In this document: positions 34,491-44,196 of the stretch, piece by piece | How the letters are laid out: the number at the start of each line of letters is the position of its first letter | How positions within the stretch are numbered: the first letter of the stretch is position 1 | Assembly: GCF_001461825.1 (NCBI RefSeq) | Contig: NZ_LLZC01000012.1 | Location: 1-64,000, forward strand | Direction: 5' to 3' | Length of the DNA: 64,000 nt | Origin: Bacillus velezensis | GTDB taxonomy: Bacteria > Bacillota > Bacilli > Bacillales > Bacillaceae | Notes under the pieces: model-generated | Told to the model about the DNA's origin: nothing | Databases searched by the model: none | What the model saw: only the letters and a program-made list of their open reading frames with translations | Program-made: the position numbers and the translations under genes

Positions 34491-35573
34491 ATGTTGACAG
34501 TACCGGAACATCCTTTTAACCTTATGGCAAAAGTGTATCGGGAAATTTTTCCGCTCGTTCATCAGGAATTGAACATGTGGCGGGAAAAATCAGATTCCAT
34601 TAAAAATACCGAACTGCGGCAGCAGGCGGCCGCAAGTATCCGCGATAAATCGTTTCATTGTGAAGGAGGCGGCATTTTAGCCCTGCTTTCGGGAGAGCAG
34701 AAACAGAAATGCGTGCAATTTATCATCGCGTATCAGACAATCAGTGATTATCTGGACAATCTGTGCGACCGCAGCACCTCGCTTGATCCCGAGGACTTCC
34801 GCATGCTTCATCTCTCCATGCGTGACGCGCTGACGGTCGGTGCCGAGGTGCGGCCGTACTATCAGTACAGAGAGGAGCGGGATGACGGCGGTTATCTTCA
34901 TGAGCTGGTCAGAACATGCCAGCGGGTGCTCGGGTCAATAGAACATTACGGTATCATTAAACCTTATTTGCTTGAGCTATGTGATTATTATTGCGATCTT
35001 CAGGTTCATAAGCATGTCGTTGAGCATGAACGCGTTCCGAGGCTTAAAGGCTGGTTTGAGCAGTACCGGTCACAGCTTCCGGAAATGGAGTGGTTTGAAT
35101 TCTCGGCCTGCGCCGGATCGACGTTAGGCATTTTCTGTCTCGTTGCTTACTCATTCCAGCCTGATTTTAACGAACATACCGCTGAGAAAATCCGCAGCAG
35201 TTATTTTCCGTACATACAAGGGCTGCATATACTGCTCGATTATTTAATTGACCAGGAAGAGGATCTGCTTGAAGGCGATCTGAATTTCTGTACGTATTAT
35301 CAGTCTCATGAAGAAATGATGCAGAGACTGCAGCATTTTATTGAAAAAGCGGATGAACATTTGAAAGGCATTCCGCATGAAAATTTTCACCGGCTGATCA
35401 ACAGGGGGCTGCTCGGCGTCTATTTATCCGATGACAAAGTCGCCGGCCAAAAAGAAATGGGCCGCCTCGCGCGAAAGCTGATCAGGGCAAGCGGAAAAAC
35501 GTCATTTTTCTTTTATATCAACGGAAGAGCCTACCGCAAATTTCAGAAGATGGCTTGGACGAAAAGTTCGTAA
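34491..35573 (+). CDS. ytpB: Tetraprenyl-beta-curcumene synthase YtpB
   Basis: A DUF2600-family terpene synthase of about 360 residues. In B. subtilis it cyclises heptaprenyl (or tetraprenyl) diphosphate to a C35 (C25) product, the first step to sesquarterpenes and sporulenes. Acidic metal-binding segments are visible: SDYLDNLCDRSTSLD in the first third and DYLIDQEEDLLEGD in the second half. The likely start is ATG 34491 after GGGGGTG; an in-frame TTG at 34470 overlaps ytpA. The C35 prenyl diphosphate is also the menaquinone side-chain precursor, so it shares a substrate pool with the men pathway. Confidence 0.9.
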   Translation: MLTVPEHPFNLMAKVYREIFPLVHQELNMWREKSDSIKNTELRQQAAASIRDKSFHCEGGGILALLSGEQKQKCVQFIIAYQTISDYLDNLCDRSTSLDPEDFRMLHLSMRDALTVGAEVRPYYQYREERDDGGYLHELVRTCQRVLGSIEHYGIIKPYLLELCDYYCDLQVHKHVVEHERVPRLKGWFEQYRSQLPEMEWFEFSACAGSTLGIFCLVAYSFQPDFNEHTAEKIRSSYFPYIQGLHILLDYLIDQEEDLLEGDLNFCTYYQSHEEMMQRLQHFIEKADEHLKGIPHENFHRLINRGLLGVYLSDDKVAGQKEMGRLARKLIRASGKTSFFFYINGRAYRKFQKMAWTKSS

Positions 35574-35683
35574 TGGGTGAACTGCGCCTCTCGTGTAAAT
35601 CATGACGGCGCAGTTTTTTATTTATGACGTGAAGTATGAAATGAAACATTGTTTGCGCCTGCAGAATATGATACTTTAATTTT

Positions 35684-36493
35684 ATGAAAAAATTAAAGTA
35701 TTTAGCGGTCATAGCATTACTTTCCATTTCCGGAGGCTGCTCCGTCATCCATGCTTCCGCCGGCTATCATCCTGTCTTGATAGCGCACAGGGGCTCTTCT
35801 TCGATTGAGCCGGAACATACAGCTTTGTCTTATGCGCGTGCCATTAAAGACAAAGCAGATTATATTGAGATAGACTTACGGGAGACAAAGGACGGCCATC
35901 TGATTGCAATTCACGATAAAACGGTAGATCGGACAACAGATGGTAAAGGGATGACAGATGATCTGTCTTTGGCTCAGATTAAGAAACTGAATGCGGGAAA
36001 AGGAGAAAAGATTTTAACATTAGAAGAAATCATACAGAAATTCGGACAAACTGCCAATTACTATATTGAGACAAGAGAAAGCAACGGCAGCCTGGTGATG
36101 GAAAAGAAACTGATTGACATATTACAAAAACATAAGCTGATTTCCAGCCATAAAGCAGTCATTGAGTCTTTTAGCGGGAAGAGCTTAAAGAAAGTTCGAT
36201 CTATGAATAAAAAAGTTCCTCTTGTTCGATTATTAAAAGATAACGAGGCTGAGGAGATAAATGATAAGCAGCTGCAAACCATCAGAACGTATGCTGATAC
36301 AGTCGGGCTCAACGCCAAATTGGCAAATGAAGCAGTCGTGAAGCGCATTCATCACAATAAGATGAAAGTGCACGTGTTTTTTGATAAGGAAGACGAGCAT
36401 ACGCTGACGCCTATTATGCTGAAACAAAAAGCAGATGGTGTCTTTACAAACAATCCCGCTTATACACGCAGCGTGCTGCAAAACAGTAAATAA
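35684..36493 (+). CDS. Glycerophosphodiester phosphodiesterase, exported
   Basis: A 269-residue GDPD-family enzyme that should hydrolyse glycerophosphodiesters, or teichoic-acid-type substrates, to glycerol 3-phosphate and an alcohol. The N terminus is a signal peptide (KKLKYLAVIALLSISGG) ending either in a poor lipobox with Cys or at a type I site in ASAG. Catalytic residues are all visible: AHRGSSSIEPEHT, YIEIDLRETKDGHLIAIHD. The middle of the gene is AT-rich (90 G/C in 240 bases, 36061-36300). I do not recall it between ytpB and ytqB in B. subtilis 168, so it looks like an insertion. It may act on the lysolipid or teichoic acid outside the membrane. Confidence 0.88.
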   Translation: MKKLKYLAVIALLSISGGCSVIHASAGYHPVLIAHRGSSSIEPEHTALSYARAIKDKADYIEIDLRETKDGHLIAIHDKTVDRTTDGKGMTDDLSLAQIKKLNAGKGEKILTLEEIIQKFGQTANYYIETRESNGSLVMEKKLIDILQKHKLISSHKAVIESFSGKSLKKVRSMNKKVPLVRLLKDNEAEEINDKQLQTIRTYADTVGLNAKLANEAVVKRIHHNKMKVHVFFDKEDEHTLTPIMLKQKADGVFTNNPAYTRSVLQNSK

Positions 36494-36530
36494 AAAGAGA
36501 CATGCGCATTTTACGCTGTCTCTTTTTTTA
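36493..36530. terminator. Bidirectional terminator after the GDPD gene
   Basis: AAAGAGACA pairs with TGTCTCTTT, with an inner GCG/CGC pair; A- and T-runs flank it. The ends of both convergent genes are adjacent. Confidence 0.85.
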
Positions 36531-36705
36531 ACGGTTTCTTTTTTGCCGCAAGGTGCATTGCGAATTTGCCGATCAGCCCGATGACAAAAAATGCAGCAAA
36601 CCACCAGTAATAGGTTTTCGCGAACTCAAATCCTAAATGTCTTGATAAAATGATGACGAACATCACATAGGGAACACTTGAAAATATGATGCGAAGAATA
36701 TTCAA
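36511..36705 (-). CDS. Small two-helix membrane protein, unrecognised
   Basis: A 64-residue protein with two predicted membrane helices (ILRIIFSSVPYVMFVIILS and YYWWFAAFFVIGLIGKFAM) and a lysine-rich C-terminal tail (AAKKKPLKKETA). The start is TTG 36705, chosen because GGGAGGAG stands seven bases before it. A longer in-frame reading to 36852 has no ribosome site. I recognise no family. It ends within the terminator it shares with the GDPD gene. Confidence 0.68.
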   Translation of the reverse strand: MNILRIIFSSVPYVMFVIILSRHLGFEFAKTYYWWFAAFFVIGLIGKFAMHLAAKKKPLKKETA

Positions 36706-36826
36706 ACTGCCGCTCCTCCCAGATGTTACACTTAAAGATGTGCTTTTTTCCATTATTTCATAGTAATTGATTTTTCTTGAAAAGTAAACACAAAAAGAGT
36801 CGGCCCGCTTATGACAGGCCGATTCT

Positions 36827-38373
<1,547 letters not shown>

Positions 38374-38609
38374 TGTTCAAAAAGCCTCCCTCACATCAGA
38401 TGCATCCTAAAATTGTAGCATGAATGATGGGGGTTCACAATCTGAAAACAGGATGCGGCTTTCTTTTGTTTATTATGACTGCAGGCAGGATTCTCATTCC
38501 TTTAGTTAAACACGGAAAATTTGGTTCTCTTTCCTTCAACCTTCGGGTGTTATTATTTTTGGTCCGCTCAAACTAAGTTTGATTTCCCATTCACTGAGGA
38601 GGGGTTTCG

Positions 38610-38882
38610 TTGGCAACAAGACAATCAGTAGATGAACATCTCCAAAGAAGCGAACAGGCGTATGAATTTGCGAATGAACAATTTATGACCGCTTCGAAAC
38701 AAGAGCATTATAATGATAATGAGTACAGTGAAGCGCAAATGATGCTTGAAAACGCGGTGAATGAATTAAACAAGCTGTCATTATCTGCGAATGATCAGCA
38801 AAGAGAGCAGCTTTATCGAATGAGATTGCAGCTGCAGACCTTGCAAAACAATATGATTTTGCAGCGTAATTTTGATTACTGA
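38610..38882 (+). CDS. ytzC: DUF2524 protein YtzC
   Basis: A 90-residue, Gln/Asn- and charge-rich helical protein, probably coiled-coil (YSEAQMMLENAVNELNKL, SANDQQREQLYRMRLQLQTL). It matches the YtzC/DUF2524 proteins of Bacillus. TTG start after GAGGAGGGG. A strong terminator follows. No function can be read. Confidence 0.88.
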   Translation: MATRQSVDEHLQRSEQAYEFANEQFMTASKQEHYNDNEYSEAQMMLENAVNELNKLSLSANDQQREQLYRMRLQLQTLQNNMILQRNFDY

Positions 38883-38907
38883 CCGCGCCGTTTCAAATGG
38901 TTCAGCA

Positions 38908-38937
38908 AACCTGCCGGAATCCCGGCGGGTTTTTTGT
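38908..38937 (+). terminator. Terminator of ytzC
   Basis: AACCTGCCGG pairs with CCCGGCGGGTT-type arms around AAT, followed by TTTTTT. Confidence 0.88.
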
Positions 38938-38955
38938 ATTTCTTTTAAAAAAGAA

Positions 38956-38984
38956 TTGACAATAGGCCTGAGTGTGTTTATTGT
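38956..38984 (+). promoter_or_regulatory. Promoter of the ytr operon
   Basis: -35 TTGACA (38956-38961), 17-base spacer, -10 TATTGT (38979-38984). The YtrA operator begins just downstream. Confidence 0.75.
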
Positions 38985-38988
38985 ATTA

Positions 38989-39013
38989 CGTGTACTACTT
39001 GATGTAATACACA
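38989..39013 (+). promoter_or_regulatory. YtrA operator
   Basis: GTGTA (38990-38994), 13 bases, TACAC (39008-39012) is an inverted repeat matching the YtrA site AGTGTA-N13-TACACT at five of six positions per arm. It lies just downstream of the -10, so bound YtrA should block transcription. Confidence 0.8.
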
Positions 39014-39073
39014 TAAAACACTCAAAAAATGAAATCGACATATAAATGTTAAGCATAGGGAAGGGGAACTTTC

Positions 39074-39190
39074 ATGAAAAACAAAAGATCCGTAAAACAA
39101 GATGTGCCTCTTATTATCGCCGCCTCGGTTTTGGCCAGCAGTCTGTTTGCCGTTCTTGTCGTCATCGGATTTCAATGGCAGAACATTTAA
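39074..39190 (+). CDS. ytrG: Small membrane peptide YtrG
   Basis: A 38-residue peptide: basic N terminus (MKNKRSVKQD) and one hydrophobic helix (VPLIIAASVLASSLFAVLVV). It is the first gene of the ytr operon, 38 bases before ytrA, and has a ribosome site (AAGGGGAACTTTC). Position and form match ytrG of B. subtilis. Role unknown; perhaps an accessory of the Ytr transporter. Confidence 0.8.
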   Translation: MKNKRSVKQDVPLIIAASVLASSLFAVLVVIGFQWQNI

Positions 39191-39228
39191 AGAAAGAGAG
39201 CAGCTCGTAAAAGAAAGAAGGGAAGTAA

Positions 39229-39621
39229 ATGATTCAAATCGATCCGAGAAGCTCAACTCCGATTTATGAGCAGATCATACAGCAACTGAAAGAGCTTTGT
39301 TTAAAAGGGATCATGAAGCCGGGGGATAAACTTCCTTCTGTCAGGGAATTGGCAACGATCATTATCGCCAATCCGAACACAGTCAGCAAAGCGTACAAGG
39401 AGCTCGAACGCGATGGTGTCATTGAAACGCTGAGGGGAAGAGGAACGTATATATCGGAGAATGCAAAAACGACATTGGTTGAAGGGAAGATGACGATGAT
39501 AAAAGAGCAATTGAAACAGCTCATCATCGATGCCCATTACGCGGGAGTTGAGCTAGAGAAGCTGCAGGAATGGATAAAGGAAATCAGCGCTGATCTGAAA
39601 GGAGGCAAGGATCATGATTGA
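39229..39621 (+). CDS. ytrA: GntR-family repressor YtrA
   Basis: A 130-residue member of the small YtrA branch of GntR regulators. The winged helix is in the N-terminal half (STPIYEQIIQQLKELC, MKPGDKLPSVRELATI, NTVSKAYKELERDGVIE), followed only by a short helical tail, with no large ligand domain. YtrA represses the ytr operon (and ywoBCD in 168) and is released by lipid-II-acting antibiotics such as ramoplanin. An operator match sits at 38989. It overlaps ytrB by 8 bases. Confidence 0.95.
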   Translation: MIQIDPRSSTPIYEQIIQQLKELCLKGIMKPGDKLPSVRELATIIIANPNTVSKAYKELERDGVIETLRGRGTYISENAKTTLVEGKMTMIKEQLKQLIIDAHYAGVELEKLQEWIKEISADLKGGKDHD

Positions 39622-40492
39622 ATTGCGGAATCTCTCAAAAACAATAGACGGTAAAGAAGTGCTCAAGGATATTTCGCTCACCATCGGAAAAGGGGAAATT
39701 TTCGGGCTGCTCGGGCGAAACGGATCAGGGAAAACAACGCTGCTCCGGCTCATTCAGCAGATTCTGCTGCCGGATCAAGGGACGGTTTTATTTAATCAGG
39801 TGGAAATAAAGCGGCATCCGAAAGTAAAACAGAACATCATTTATATGCCTGTTGAAAATCCTTTTTATGACAAGTATACATATAAACAGCTTGTTGCGAT
39901 TGTAAGCAGAATCTATCCGAATTTTGATGTGACTTACGCCAATGAGCTGATGAACAGGTACGGCATTCCAGAAACGAAGAAATACCGTGAATTATCGACA
40001 GGCCTGAAAAAACAGCTTGCGCTCGTCCTTGCCTTTGCTTCACGTCCGGCTCTTATCCTTTTGGATGAACCGACGGACGGAATTGACGCCGTAACGCGTC
40101 ATGACGTGCTTCAGCTTATGGTGGATGAAGTGGCTGAACGGGAAACGAGCATTCTGATTACCTCACACCGTTTAGAAGATATTGAGCGAATGTGCAACCG
40201 GATCGGGTTTTTGGAAGGAAATCAGCTGACGAATGTGATGGACTTGGATGATATGAAGGAAGAGTACATGAAAATTCAAATGGCATTTGAAGAGGACGTC
40301 GCCTTGAAGATCAGAGAACAAAACATACCGATTCTCGACCATGCCGGTGTGTTTTATACGGTGCTGATTCAAAAGAACGATGAAAAGAAAAAGAACTTTC
40401 TGCAAGAGCTGCAGCCGAAAGTATGGAACGAACTTCCTGTGAACTTAGAAGAAGTCTTCATCGCGAAGTTTGGAGGGAACCGGAGATGGTAG
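39614..40492 (+). CDS. ytrB: ABC transporter ATP-binding protein YtrB
   Basis: A 292-residue ATPase. Walker A GRNGSGKTT, signature LSTGLKKQ (Thr in place of the second Gly of LSGG), Walker B LILLDEPTDGID and H-loop ITSHRLEDIE. The C-terminal 70 residues are an extension with no known motif. It should pair with the YtrC/D-type membrane proteins that follow. Its 3' end overlaps ytrC by 7 bases. Confidence 0.94.
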   Translation: MIELRNLSKTIDGKEVLKDISLTIGKGEIFGLLGRNGSGKTTLLRLIQQILLPDQGTVLFNQVEIKRHPKVKQNIIYMPVENPFYDKYTYKQLVAIVSRIYPNFDVTYANELMNRYGIPETKKYRELSTGLKKQLALVLAFASRPALILLDEPTDGIDAVTRHDVLQLMVDEVAERETSILITSHRLEDIERMCNRIGFLEGNQLTNVMDLDDMKEEYMKIQMAFEEDVALKIREQNIPILDHAGVFYTVLIQKNDEKKKNFLQELQPKVWNELPVNLEEVFIAKFGGNRRW

Positions 40493-41466
40493 ACAGGGGA
40501 TTGCTGTACAGAGAATGGGTGCAGAATCGAACTGTTCTTGTGATGGTCGGTATTTTTTTAGCGGCGGTCAATCCATTTGAAGTGTTAAATACCTATCTGG
40601 TCTATCAGGGCTGTCTGGATACCCACGGAGCATATTGTAAGTTTTATGTGAATTCTTTGGAGAGCGGAATGCTGAACTTGAACTGGGCGCCCGCTGTCAT
40701 TTTGGCGGTTTGCTTATTCGGACTGGAGCGTACGAAAGGAACGATTGATGCGCTGTTCAGTCTGCCTTATTCCCGCGCTCAGGTGTTTCACACTAAATTT
40801 TGGCTCGGGGCGGCGCTCATTACCGGCGCTCAGGTGATCGGCTACGGGCTGGCTGAGCTGCTCATTCTTCTGTTAAAGCCTGAGCGCGTATATTTCTTTC
40901 ACCATTACAGCGTCGGAGAGATTATTGTGAGTGTTTTGGCTTTTACATTGGTTGCGAGCGCGGGCTGCTTAACGGGGAATACGTTCGCCCAGCTGTTAAC
41001 GGCGTTTGCCGTGTCGATAGCGCCTTACCTGATTATTACGTTGCCGCTGACAAATGCGGAAGTTATCTTCAGGGTCGGCATGCATGAGCTGATGCCATCA
41101 GTCAATGCTTACCTAAACGATTCGTTTCAATATCTGATTCCGATCATGTATGTTAATACGGACTGGGTATCTGCCAGCAAGTATATATTAATCATTCCGG
41201 CAGTGATGAGCATTGTATTTTATGCCATCGGGTACTTTTGCTATGTCAGGCAGCCGGTGGAACGGAACGGCCGTTTTTTTCTCTGGAGACAGCTTGACCG
41301 GCCCATTCAGATTGTGGTGATCATAATCGCCGTTCTCAGTTTTGGCCTGGCGGGGTACTCGACGGGACATACGATGACAGGGTATGTGGCCGGGATGCTG
41401 GTCGGAGGAGCGATCGGATTTTTGGTCAGTTATTTTGTGATTTATAAAAAAACGAAGCATGTGTAA
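40486..41466 (+). CDS. ytrC: ABC transporter membrane protein YtrC
   Basis: A 326-residue ABC-2-type membrane protein with about eight hydrophobic segments. Core motif: FGLERTKGTIDALFSLPYSR then VFHTKFWLG. The start is ATG 40486, after GGAGGGAACCGGAG, inside ytrB. YtrD and the next gene have the same layout, including the N terminus (GLLYREW), so the three are paralogues in tandem. Confidence 0.92.
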   Translation: MVDRGLLYREWVQNRTVLVMVGIFLAAVNPFEVLNTYLVYQGCLDTHGAYCKFYVNSLESGMLNLNWAPAVILAVCLFGLERTKGTIDALFSLPYSRAQVFHTKFWLGAALITGAQVIGYGLAELLILLLKPERVYFFHHYSVGEIIVSVLAFTLVASAGCLTGNTFAQLLTAFAVSIAPYLIITLPLTNAEVIFRVGMHELMPSVNAYLNDSFQYLIPIMYVNTDWVSASKYILIIPAVMSIVFYAIGYFCYVRQPVERNGRFFLWRQLDRPIQIVVIIIAVLSFGLAGYSTGHTMTGYVAGMLVGGAIGFLVSYFVIYKKTKHV

Positions 41467-41481
41467 GAGAGGAGGGCCGGA

Positions 41482-42468
41482 ATGATACCGCGGGGATTGT
41501 TGTACACAGAATGGAAGAAAAATCAGTGGTTGTTTTTATGCAGCGGCATTCTTTTAATGGCGGCAAACCCTTTTATGGTTTATAACAACTACTCAACATA
41601 TCAAGAATGTTTGAATAACCCAGCTCTTCAAGATTGTGAATTCGTTGTCAATTATACGAATGGGTCGCTTCTTTCCTTCAGCTGGATTGTGAGTGTCATC
41701 ATTGCTGTCTTCTTATTAGGCTTGGAACGGACAAAGGGAACGATGGATGCTTTGTTAAGCATGCCTTACAGCAGAGGCCAAATCTTTCAGACGAAATTCT
41801 GGCTCGGCGGGGCAGTCATTGTTGCTCCTCAGGCGATAGGCTATGGAGCGGCGTCATTGCTGATATCTTTGCTGAAACCGAGCCATACGTACGATTTTGA
41901 TCATTTTTCAATCGGAATGATTGTCATCAGTTTTATGGCTTACGCCTTGTTAATGGCATCCGGTGCATTAACGGGACAGATATTCGCCCAGCTGTTAACG
42001 GCGTTTACCGTCACGGTTCTGCCCTTTTTACTCATCGGTCTGCCGGCCGCGAATTTGGAGGTCGTTTTCGATATTAGTGTGGGAAATCAATTTTCTTTCA
42101 TCAGCAGTTATATCGAATCCCGTCTTTTTATATTTGTAACCCCTATTGGATATGTGTTTAACGACTGGATCAGAGAAAGAGATTTGGTTTTAATCATTCC
42201 GATTGTGATGAGCCTTGTCTTTTATCTGATCGGTTACGTCAGCTTTCTGAAACATCCGAATGAACGGAACGGCAGATTCTTTCTTTGGAGAAAATTGGAC
42301 CGGCCGGTGCAGATATTGGTGATTGCCTTTGCCGTTATGGGTTTCGGCGTTTTCGGATATGGGGTCACAGACACGATGTTCGGCTATTTAGCCGGCATTA
42401 TCTTCGGCGCGATTATCGGGTTTTTCATCAGTTATTTTACGGTTTACAGGCAGTCAAAGCATATGTAG
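41482..42468 (+). CDS. ytrD: ABC transporter membrane protein YtrD
   Basis: A 328-residue paralogue of YtrC, with the same start (GLLYTEW), the core LGLERTKGTMDALLSMPYSR and the ending VYRQSKHM. ATG follows GAGAGGAGGGCCGG. Together with YtrC it is thought to form the membrane part driven by YtrB. It is followed by a third, diverged copy. Confidence 0.92.
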   Translation: MIPRGLLYTEWKKNQWLFLCSGILLMAANPFMVYNNYSTYQECLNNPALQDCEFVVNYTNGSLLSFSWIVSVIIAVFLLGLERTKGTMDALLSMPYSRGQIFQTKFWLGGAVIVAPQAIGYGAASLLISLLKPSHTYDFDHFSIGMIVISFMAYALLMASGALTGQIFAQLLTAFTVTVLPFLLIGLPAANLEVVFDISVGNQFSFISSYIESRLFIFVTPIGYVFNDWIRERDLVLIIPIVMSLVFYLIGYVSFLKHPNERNGRFFLWRKLDRPVQILVIAFAVMGFGVFGYGVTDTMFGYLAGIIFGAIIGFFISYFTVYRQSKHM

Positions 42469-42504
42469 ATCTGTTTGAAAATGAGCAGTTTGGAGGAAGG
42501 CAAG

Positions 42505-43485
42505 GTGCCGATTAGCGGTTTGCTTTATAAAGAATGGAAGCAGCGGCAGACGCTGCTGCTTCTTACATCGGGGTTCTTAGCTATTTTAGGCCCTTTGGCA
42601 ATTATAAATGAGTATTTTCACTATAAGGATTGTTTAAAAACACTTCATCAATATTCAGGTTCAGTTTGTACGTTCAGCATTGATTACAGCAATCAAAATT
42701 TGATTGGGCTGCATTTCATTCCTCCGGTTATGATAGGGCTTTTTCTGATAAGAGCAGGCCGGGCTGAAAGGATGTTTACACTGAGTCTTCCGTATTCGAG
42801 AAGCCGGATATTTCATACGAAGTTTTTCTTGGGAGCAGCCGTGTTAGCCGGCTCGCAGTTTGTTTCTTACGGAGTATCTGACATATTGTTTCTAGCGCTT
42901 AAACCTGATGCTGTCCATCATTTTCAATCATTCAGCGCAGGGATGCTGGTCATCAGCTTGATGATTTATGCATTAGTGACAGCTGCCGGCACGATAACGG
43001 GCAATTTAGCGGCGCAGCTGATCACGGCGTTCACGGTTTCCGTCTTTCCGATCGTGGTTATGACGATTTACCTGTTAAACGCTGAGTTCCTTTTTGGCAG
43101 GCAGGCTGTGCCGGATATTGATTTCCCTTGGAGCGGATTTCTGATCTATTTCATGCCTGCCGCTTACATCCATACCTCATGGATGTATTACATGAAACAC
43201 GCATTGTTAATCTCCGCAATTATGGGATTTTGTTTCTATCTATTCGGCTATGCGAATTTCCTGAAAATGCCGAGTGAACGAAGCGGACATTTTATCCTAA
43301 GCAAACACATTGAACGCACCATTCAAGTGCTCGTCATGGTGCTCAGTATGCTGGGAAGTGCGGGGGTATGCGGATATGCTTATAACGGTTCGTATACCGG
43401 TTACATATTCGGCATGCTTATCGGCGCGGTGATCGGGTTTTTCATCAGTTATTACTTCATCTATAAAAAAACGAAACAGATATAA
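42505..43485 (+). CDS. Third YtrC/YtrD-like membrane protein (extra copy)
   Basis: A 326-residue paralogue of YtrC and YtrD, encoded directly after ytrD. N terminus (GLLYKEWKQR), topology, PYSRSRIFHTKFFLGAAV and the C-terminal IGFFISYYFIYKKTKQI align with both. The loop ERTKGTxDAL shared by YtrC and YtrD is altered and shortened to AERMFTLS here. The 168 operon as I recall it has only C and D, so this is an extra gene. The GTG at 42505 follows GGAGGAAGG; the in-frame ATG at 42475 lacks a site. Likely a third component or an alternative partner of YtrB. Confidence 0.88.
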   Translation: MPISGLLYKEWKQRQTLLLLTSGFLAILGPLAIINEYFHYKDCLKTLHQYSGSVCTFSIDYSNQNLIGLHFIPPVMIGLFLIRAGRAERMFTLSLPYSRSRIFHTKFFLGAAVLAGSQFVSYGVSDILFLALKPDAVHHFQSFSAGMLVISLMIYALVTAAGTITGNLAAQLITAFTVSVFPIVVMTIYLLNAEFLFGRQAVPDIDFPWSGFLIYFMPAAYIHTSWMYYMKHALLISAIMGFCFYLFGYANFLKMPSERSGHFILSKHIERTIQVLVMVLSMLGSAGVCGYAYNGSYTGYIFGMLIGAVIGFFISYYFIYKKTKQI

Positions 43486-43500
43486 GGGGGAGTGGTGTAC

Positions 43501-44196
43501 GTGATAGAAGTACAGCATATTGATCATTCATTTAAAATCGGCAGGAAAGGCAGAGAGAGTGAGGTTCCGGTGCTGAAGGATGTCTCTTTGACCGTTGAAA
43601 AAGGGGAAATCGCCTGTATCGTCGGGCGGAGCGGTTCCGGAAAATCAACGCTTCTGAATTTAATTTCCGGATACATAGCGCCGACGAAGGGCCGTATCGT
43701 CATTAATGGCACTGATGTGACGGGCTTCAGTGAAAAAGAGTGGGCGCAGTTCCGCCTCGGGCATTTCGGTTTTATTTTTCAAAGTTTTCAGCTCATTCCG
43801 AGTCTGACAACCTATGAAAATGTTGAAATGCCGCTTGCCTTAAAAGGCGTCAAACCGTCTGAACGCAAGCAAAAAGTCGCGGACATGCTGAAACGGGTCG
43901 GACTTGAGAATCATGCGAATCATTATCCGAATGAGCTGTCAGGCGGCCAGCAGCAGCGTGTCAGTATCGCAAGAGCCCTGATTTTAAATCCGTCGATTAT
44001 TTTAGCTGATGAGCCGACGGGAAGCCTCGATTCAGAAACGGAGCTTGAGGTGCTTGCGTTAATTCAGCAGCTGAACCGGGAGCGCGGGATTACATTTGTC
44101 ATCATTACGCATGACGATGAAGTCGCTTCAATCGCGCATTCAAAATTCCAGCTGCATGACGGTGTATTAAAAGGGGGCGTTACTGTTGAGATTTAA
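43501..44196 (+). CDS. ytrE: ABC transporter ATP-binding protein YtrE (MacB/LolD type)
   Basis: A 231-residue ATPase of the LolD/MacB group. Walker [10 protein letters not shown], signature LSGGQQQRV, Walker [13 protein letters not shown] and H-loop ITHDDEVA. It pairs with YtrF, not with the YtrC/D type. GTG at 43501 is chosen since AAGGGGGAG lies 8 bases before it. The end overlaps ytrF by 11 bases. Confidence 0.94.
   Translation: MIEVQHIDHSFKIGRKGRESEVPVLKDVSLTVEKGEIACIVGRSGSGKSTLLNLISGYIAPTKGRIVINGTDVTGFSEKEWAQFRLGHFGFIFQSFQLIPSLTTYENVEMPLALKGVKPSERKQKVADMLKRVGLENHANHYPNELSGGQQQRVSIARALILNPSIILADEPTGSLDSETELEVLALIQQLNRERGITFVIITHDDEVASIAHSKFQLHDGVLKGGVTVEI

Noticed and set aside
40486-43485. 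The three similar ytrC/D genes as an assembly duplication
   Set aside because: The three copies differ throughout at DNA and protein level, so they are true diverged paralogues.
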